The position numbers and the translations under genes are program-made. Shown here piece by piece: positions 54,317 through 58,715 of a DNA stretch of 58,715 bases; position 1 is the first letter of the stretch, and every line of letters begins with the position of its first letter. Origin of the DNA: Kalaharituber pfeilii (lineage: Eukaryota; Ascomycota; Pezizomycetes; Pezizales; Pezizaceae); contig WHUZ01000165.1 in the NCBI GenBank assembly GCA_015179045.1, forward strand, positions 1-58,715, read 5' to 3'. Under the pieces are notes generated by a model that was given only the letters and a program-made list of their open reading frames with translations, searched no databases and was not told where the DNA came from.

Positions 54317-55882
54317 ACAGCAGAGCTGTTATCACCAAGGTTATATTAGCAGCCTGCCTTGCAAATATAGGACTTAATACTCACACGAGCTTTGTCTTTC
54401 CGGCACCAGCTGAATTCGGTTGGTTAGCAATTCTCTTTGTGTAGGAATGTGTTTACGGTTTCTACGATAATGTAGTAAATATGAGGGTGTAACTTAGGAC
54501 AACGCTTGGTGCTTGACCTTTCGACAGGGCAGCCTAGCTGGCCCTTCTTATAGTCAACCCGCGTGCCTTCCTTCTATTGTCTCTCTATGCTATGATATCA
54601 CGATGTTCTCTCTATAGGCATTCCTCAGCCACTGCCTCGCCTCATCTAGAGGTCCATCCGGTGGCTCTGCTCCTGGAGGTCCGTTCAGTGGCTCTGCTCC
54701 TGGAGGTCCATTCGGTGGCTTTGCTCCTAGAGGTCCGTCCGGTGGCTGTCGCTACGCTTTGACCATGCCGGCATTCCTTGTGATACACATCCGTGCCCGA
54801 CCCATGTTATTGCCAGACTGCAGCTATCGGTTGATCAGGCCGAATTGTCGCTAGTAGCTTTACAGGCCAATGTGGGTGGATATCCCCTTCGCGGGTAGAC
54901 CCTGACAGAAGATGACAAGTTCAACTTACGAATTCCGTGCAGCCATAACATTTCTGACTGCTGTGACCTCAGCCAACTTTGAAATTCTTGTCGTTCAAAA
55001 AAGCCATTGTCCAGTTTCCCTTCACACGGCCCTCTTGTGCATAGTCATGGTGGCCTCGATACGGGATATTGGAGAACCAATTCAAGGATCTTGACTCTCT
55101 CCGTGTCTAGATACCAGGAACAAGTCAATATTGCATGTACATGGTTCAATGAATACTTATTTACCTTCAATTCTCTGGTACATGTTAGCAACAGTTGTAT
55201 CCACTCGGTTTAGGATAGCCTCAAAGCTGTTCAGAAGCATTTTGAGATCCTTGAAAGTTTTCTGAATAAACCGCGAAGTTTAGAGTGGATATACCATGCG
55301 TAGTGATTGCAACCCCCACCTTTATGGAAATGTCTTGACTCTGCCTGATCTGTATTCCAATTGTTACCACTAAATTAGCTACAGAGCACTATGAAGGCGT
55401 CATCGGAGGAAGCTTACAGCAAGCGTCCATTACACTAGCTGCTGCATTTACTGCAGACTCTAGCTCTTCTAATTTCTTGAGCTCCTCTACAATGGCACCC
55501 GGGTGGATTGCACTATTTAGAATATGTCTTGCTAATGTATTTATGACGATGGTTTCATTATAGTTAGCAAACGTATAACCCAAATGGAACATATCACGTA
55601 CCTATATTACTCGTAAAATGGCGCATGAGAATGCTCAGCGAAGTCAGTATCGCTGCATATAACTTTATAAGGGCTCTGTAAAGAGTGTTCCTTGCATCCC
55701 TTCCCTGCATGGGAGGTTCCTCAATTGTTAGATATAACTGCTCATATATGGTACCCTGGCTAATGAGCATCGTAATGCGATCCATTCCAATCAGCGCTGC
55801 TTCTGTAGATTCCTGTCTGTCGACAATCATCTGGCGGACCAAAACCTATTAGTATTCTGGTAACAACCCGTCTCATTCTACC

Positions 55883-55975
55883 GTACATGATAGATTTTTT
55901 TTTTTTTTTTTTTTTTTTAAAAAATCACATAACCCGCTTGTAGCACTTGGCCATGGCAGGGTGTACATGATAGAT
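55883..55975 (-). mobile_element. LINE A tail-only insertion with 13-bp duplication in an NLR intron
   Basis: The insert 55896-55962 is a T run plus, on the minus strand, accctgccatggccaagtgc, tacaagcgggttatgtga. Perfect flanks gtacatgatagat lie at 55883-55895 and 55963-55975. It falls between the exon ending at 56032 and the one starting at 55845. Confidence 0.94.
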
Positions 55976-56961
55976 ATAGGTGGTCTCTACCCCGAAGACG
56001 CAAAAACGCGGCTGTATCGAAATTTACTTACCTGCAAGATAAATCTAACCCCCGCCCAAGGCAACGCAGCATGCACTGGATCATATTGTATGACTATGTC
56101 CCCAATAGTCTTGAACTTATCAATCCAGCAGATTATTGCCTGCATCTTTTGACCCAAATCTATTTCCATGCTCCCAAACTTAAATTTTCCACTTTTCGCT
56201 TCCGCTTTCTCTTTTGCCTCCTTTGCAACACGCAGAATTTCATCCAGAAATCCGGTTTGGCTTGATTTTGCATTGATGATTATTCCGCATTCCACCAGGA
56301 TCCTTTTGTTTTCCTCCGGAAGACTTTCATGTGCTTCCACCCATAAATTGACAAAAACTTTGTCCTGCTGTCCGGCTGATGCGGTCGGAAGGTTGGTTTG
56401 GCAAGGTTTGTGGTGAGGGTAATGCTTCTCCTCCTCCGCATCTGATGCTAATGAATTAGGTCTCCTCTCCTGGAGCTCTATTTTTGGGGGGACAGGGGGG
56501 AGGGTCGAACCTTCGGCATTCTGCTGTCCTGCAGGGTCAGCAGCATTCACCTGCTCTTCTTTACCCGCTTTTCCTTGTACATCCTGAGGAGATTGTTGAA
56601 CATGCGCAGGCGAAATTTGATCCCCATCACTACGACTTGGGGAGCGACTTCGGTCGTCTCGCCTGAATGGCTTCAGGAACCAATCCCTTTTTCTTTGCTT
56701 GGGGACTGATGCTTGCGTGCTGATTTCTTTCTCTCCGACCATCGTTATTAGCTGCTGCAAGGTTGTGGTGTATTCTGGATGGGAGATTTTTCGCAAAGTG
56801 TTACTTGTAAGTCAGTGGTGATTGTTTGTAGGATTGCAAACTATCATGTCTTCCAATTCTTTTCCATGTCGCCCCACCTCTCAAAGCCTTCTGGACGGTT
56901 CTTCTGGTTTCTGCATCGGAAAGCGAGATGCTCCCCCGTTTGCACCTCCCCACACCTGCAC

Positions 56962-57685
56962 CTATCCGATTCCGCCACCCCTAGCTTCTTCAACCACTAG
57001 CACACCTTCCCTCGCTCCAGTCGCAATGCAGTGAATTGATGTCGCCATCCTACTCCACTCCATGACCTTTCCTCCTCCAAAGCCCTCCACTTCTCTCTTC
57101 TCCTTCCTCCACGCCTTCACCCTCTGGCGCACCCCACTTCCGGTGGCCACCTCCTTCCCCTGCATCACCGTCCCCTTCTTCGCCCACTCATCCGCCTTCT
57201 CATTTCCTGCGATTCCGATGTGAGCCTTACCCACATCAGTTTCGCATTCCCCCCTTCCTCTTTCCTTGCCACCGCATCACCACCCTTCTCACATCCTCGG
57301 TCTTTCCCTTTCCCTCCTTGCCTGCCTTCTGAATCGCCATGACAGCAGCTTCAGAATCTAAGCAAACCAGGACCGGTACCTCCTCCGGTACACTCTCCAG
57401 CGCCCTTCTCACCCCCCTCACCTCCCCGTCAAAAACCGTCGCCGTTCTCCCTACTACCTCCGCCACCACCGCTGATCTCCCCCACACCCCCGCCCCCACC
57501 TTGCTGTCCTCGACCTTACTACCATCCGAGAAGAGAACCGCTCTCCCTCTTCCGGCCTCCTCAATCGAGGTCTCCCACTCCTCTCCCCCCCTTCTTTCGC
57601 CCAGCCTCTCTGCAAACTCTACTTCCACCTTCTCGCACTCTCCTCCCCACGAGATCTCTTCTTCCTCCCCGAGAATCTTGCCCAC
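56962..57685 (-). pseudogene. LINE A RNase H domain
   Basis: Motifs: GRAVLFSDGSKVEDSKVGAG (Asp), TVFDGEVRGVRRALESV (Glu), VLVCLDSEAAVMAIQKAG (Asp), then KAHIGIAGNEKADEWAKKG (Asp). All four acidic positions are present, but a frame change near 57235 separates the last motif from the others. Confidence 0.82.
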
Positions 57686-57709
57686 TGCCCTGCCAGCGGT
57701 CCAGCACTT

Positions 57710-58081
57710 TCATACCCATCTCTCGCCAGTGCCCACTGCACCCCAGTCTCTCCAATTTCTCGCCTCTCTCCTCTCTCTCCTTACCTCTAAAGTCCGCCGT
57801 GCAAGCTCCGCCAGCTCTGACGGCGCCTCCACCTCCCGGACGATCGCTCTCGCTTGCGCGCCATCCAGGACCGTCTCCACGTCTTCCACTCCGCAAACCG
57901 CATTCACCCCTTCCACCCCGGCACCTCTCCCCCCTCCAGCTGCTCTCTTCAAAACTTGCAGCTGTAATCGCTCCATCTCCTTCTTCCACTCCTTCTGGCC
58001 TCTCCACCCGATCTCACTCCCCCACATCGCCACCGCCCTCACCATCCCTGTGTACGCCTGCCGCCAGCTCCGTGGTGACAT
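57710..58081 (-). pseudogene. LINE A connection region between RT and RNase H
   Basis: Open frame of 123 codons with SWRQAYTGMVRAVAMWGSEI and LQLQVLKRAAGGGRGAGVEG, equivalent to LINE B WHDYAHG...GVTHAPWGTRRDV. Frame changes at both ends show the copy is not translatable as one protein. Confidence 0.7.
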
Positions 58082-58290
58082 CCCCCAGTCCCGGTTTCCC
58101 AGTCCTGAGAGTGCCCCGCCAGCCTCCTCGCCCTACTCAGCCTATTTCGCCAATGCGCACTGAAGGTCAGCTTCTCATCGAAAATGACTCCCAGCCACTT
58201 CAGCATCTCCCCCTCCTTCTTCCACCTTTTCCCCACTCCGAAAGTTATCATCTCCCACTTCGACTCCTCCAGCGGGATCTGATCTTCTTC

Positions 58291-58632
58291 GCCAGACATT
58301 ACCCCACACGGTAATCGCCTACAGGTGCATACTTGTATATCCTTGCAATTTACGGCCGAGCAAGGCAGAGGCCGAAAATAATAGTCTGGGCACGAGTCAA
58401 CTTGTAAAACCGAATATGAATCAACTGTAGTAATCGTTAGTGCACAGGAAGTAGCTATAGCACGCTTCGAGTTTGCACTAGTAGGAACTCATCCAGAAAC
58501 TTACAGTATTCTAACTAATTACCATTATCATATATCAGTCGTAATCGCCTTGAGAATGCCCCATTTAACCAAGATTTCGCAAAGCAGCGCGCCAATGCCT
58601 TGGAATGCTCCAAACGCGAAACATGAGCAAGA
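58291..58632. other. No gene recognised
   Basis: AT-rich flank. agtctgggcacgag at about 58383 matches 23312 and 14288. Confidence 0.4.
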
Positions 58633-58695
58633 TTTTTTTTTTTTTTTTTTGATATATATTCATTACTCGCATGCCGCCCTATGGGCTATGGCGAG
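58633..58695 (-). mobile_element. LINE B hairpin insertion at the right edge
   Basis: T run 58633-58650, then the hairpin 58695-58666 (ctcgcc...gcgag on the minus strand). The 5' end and second target site may lie beyond the window. Confidence 0.8.
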
Positions 58696-58715
58696 TTACT
58701 ATAAAAGGAAATAGG

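Larger units (their letters stand above)
51484..56742 (-). pseudogene. NLR protein: N-terminal helical domain, NACHT, ankyrin repeats; probably broken
   Basis: Minus-strand multi-exon gene. The N-terminal part from the ATG at 56742 has a basic/acidic linker, then KVFVNLWVEAHESLPEENKR and HAALPWAGVRFILQ, typical of the N-terminal domain of fungal NACHT NTPases (exon ends 56032, donor gtaagt). Next come exons at 55845-55602 (QESTEAALIGMDRITML), about 55528-55420, and about 55220-54926 ending SWLRSQQSEMLWLHGI. A 25-nt exon at 54409-54385 completes GIPGAGKTKLV (Walker A). The exon from 54201 has EPIIALDALDEC (Walker B). Later segments read FLWVDYQLQELCSLRLERDV, then VVRFAHLSVQEYLETR (53184 onward), then the ankyrin block. 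Frameshifts near 53700 (after NYVEN) and 53282 (after LVSSNH) and in the ankyrins suggest a pseudogene, unless they are assembly errors. Confidence 0.75.
56830..58290 (-). mobile_element. LINE A copy 2, 5'-truncated (RT end, RNase H, C-terminus)
   Basis: From 58290 leftwards: EEDQIPLEESKWEMITFGVG, KWLGVIFDEKLTFSAHWRNR (RT thumb), a connection (SWRQAYTGMVRAVAMWGSE, 58070), RNase H, and C-terminal residues ending near 56880. No poly(A) or tail is seen. The 5' end at 58290 is an abrupt truncation. 58141-58290 matches bases 1-150 with about one substitution. Confidence 0.9.

Noticed and set aside
54577..54762. Plus-strand peptide repeat (EVHSVALLLEV)
   Set aside because: A short DNA tandem repeat (ctggaggtcc.ttcggtggct) inside an intron of the minus-strand NLR; no independent gene signal.

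Overview
The window looks like repeat-packed accessory chromatin of a filamentous ascomycete. Supporting signs are short GT-AG introns, a secreted S33-type peptidase, a fungal rhodopsin-domain membrane protein, and NACHT-type NLR (STAND) genes of the fungal kind. A Tad1-like LINE with a gag-like zinc-knuckle ORF1 and a RIP-like excess of transitions between LTR copies point the same way. A Pezizomycete (truffle-like) source is my guess; nothing here proves it.

Layout. 1-5690: two non-LTR retrotransposons head to head, LINE A (minus; gag-like ORF1, endonuclease and RT) and LINE B (plus; RT remnant, RNase H, 3' end). 5694-8280: a rhodopsin-domain gene between two minus-strand LINE B fragments. 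8480-12467: LTR-like relics and a 2.4-kb inverted-repeat element. 13093-14093: a chimeric LINE B. 14312-18657: an NLR gene (NACHT plus two C2H2 fingers) with a LINE A fragment upstream and nested LINE B insertions rewriting its 3' end. 18630-27610: many nested LINE B and LINE A tail insertions, several in a broken nuclease-like gene. 28337-29100: LINE A RNase H fragment. 30323-35604: a decayed Helitron (HUH Rep plus Pif1-like helicase). 37281-39134: intact secreted peptidase. 40038-40667: intact stand-alone RNase H-like gene. 41215-43907: inverted duplicate of the first part of the NLR locus. 43909-46430: a pair of LTRs, a 33-bp minisatellite and a palindromic element. 47340-51310: repeats, uncharacterised ORFs and a 438-bp MITE. 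51484-56742: a second NLR (N-terminal helical domain, NACHT, ankyrin repeats), minus strand and probably broken. 56830-58290: a second 5'-truncated LINE A copy.

The most notable pattern is the behaviour of the LINE 3' ends. LINE B ends in a conserved hairpin (ctcgcc...gcgag or atcgcc...gcgat) before its poly(A). I found 19 copies of this hairpin on both strands, and in all of them the terminal base pair is either C-G or A-T, never mismatched. Several copies consist of little more than hairpin plus poly(A), 54-65 bp in total, flanked by 11-14 bp target-site duplications, and three start exactly at the first hairpin base. LINE A shows the same behaviour with a different tail (cctgcc...gcgggg followed by a tgtga-like end). 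Some of these minimal insertions lie in introns of the NLR genes.

The intact host-type genes are the S33 peptidase and the RNase H-like protein. The first NLR has a phase-consistent eight-exon model. The rest is mainly transposon material in varied stages of decay.
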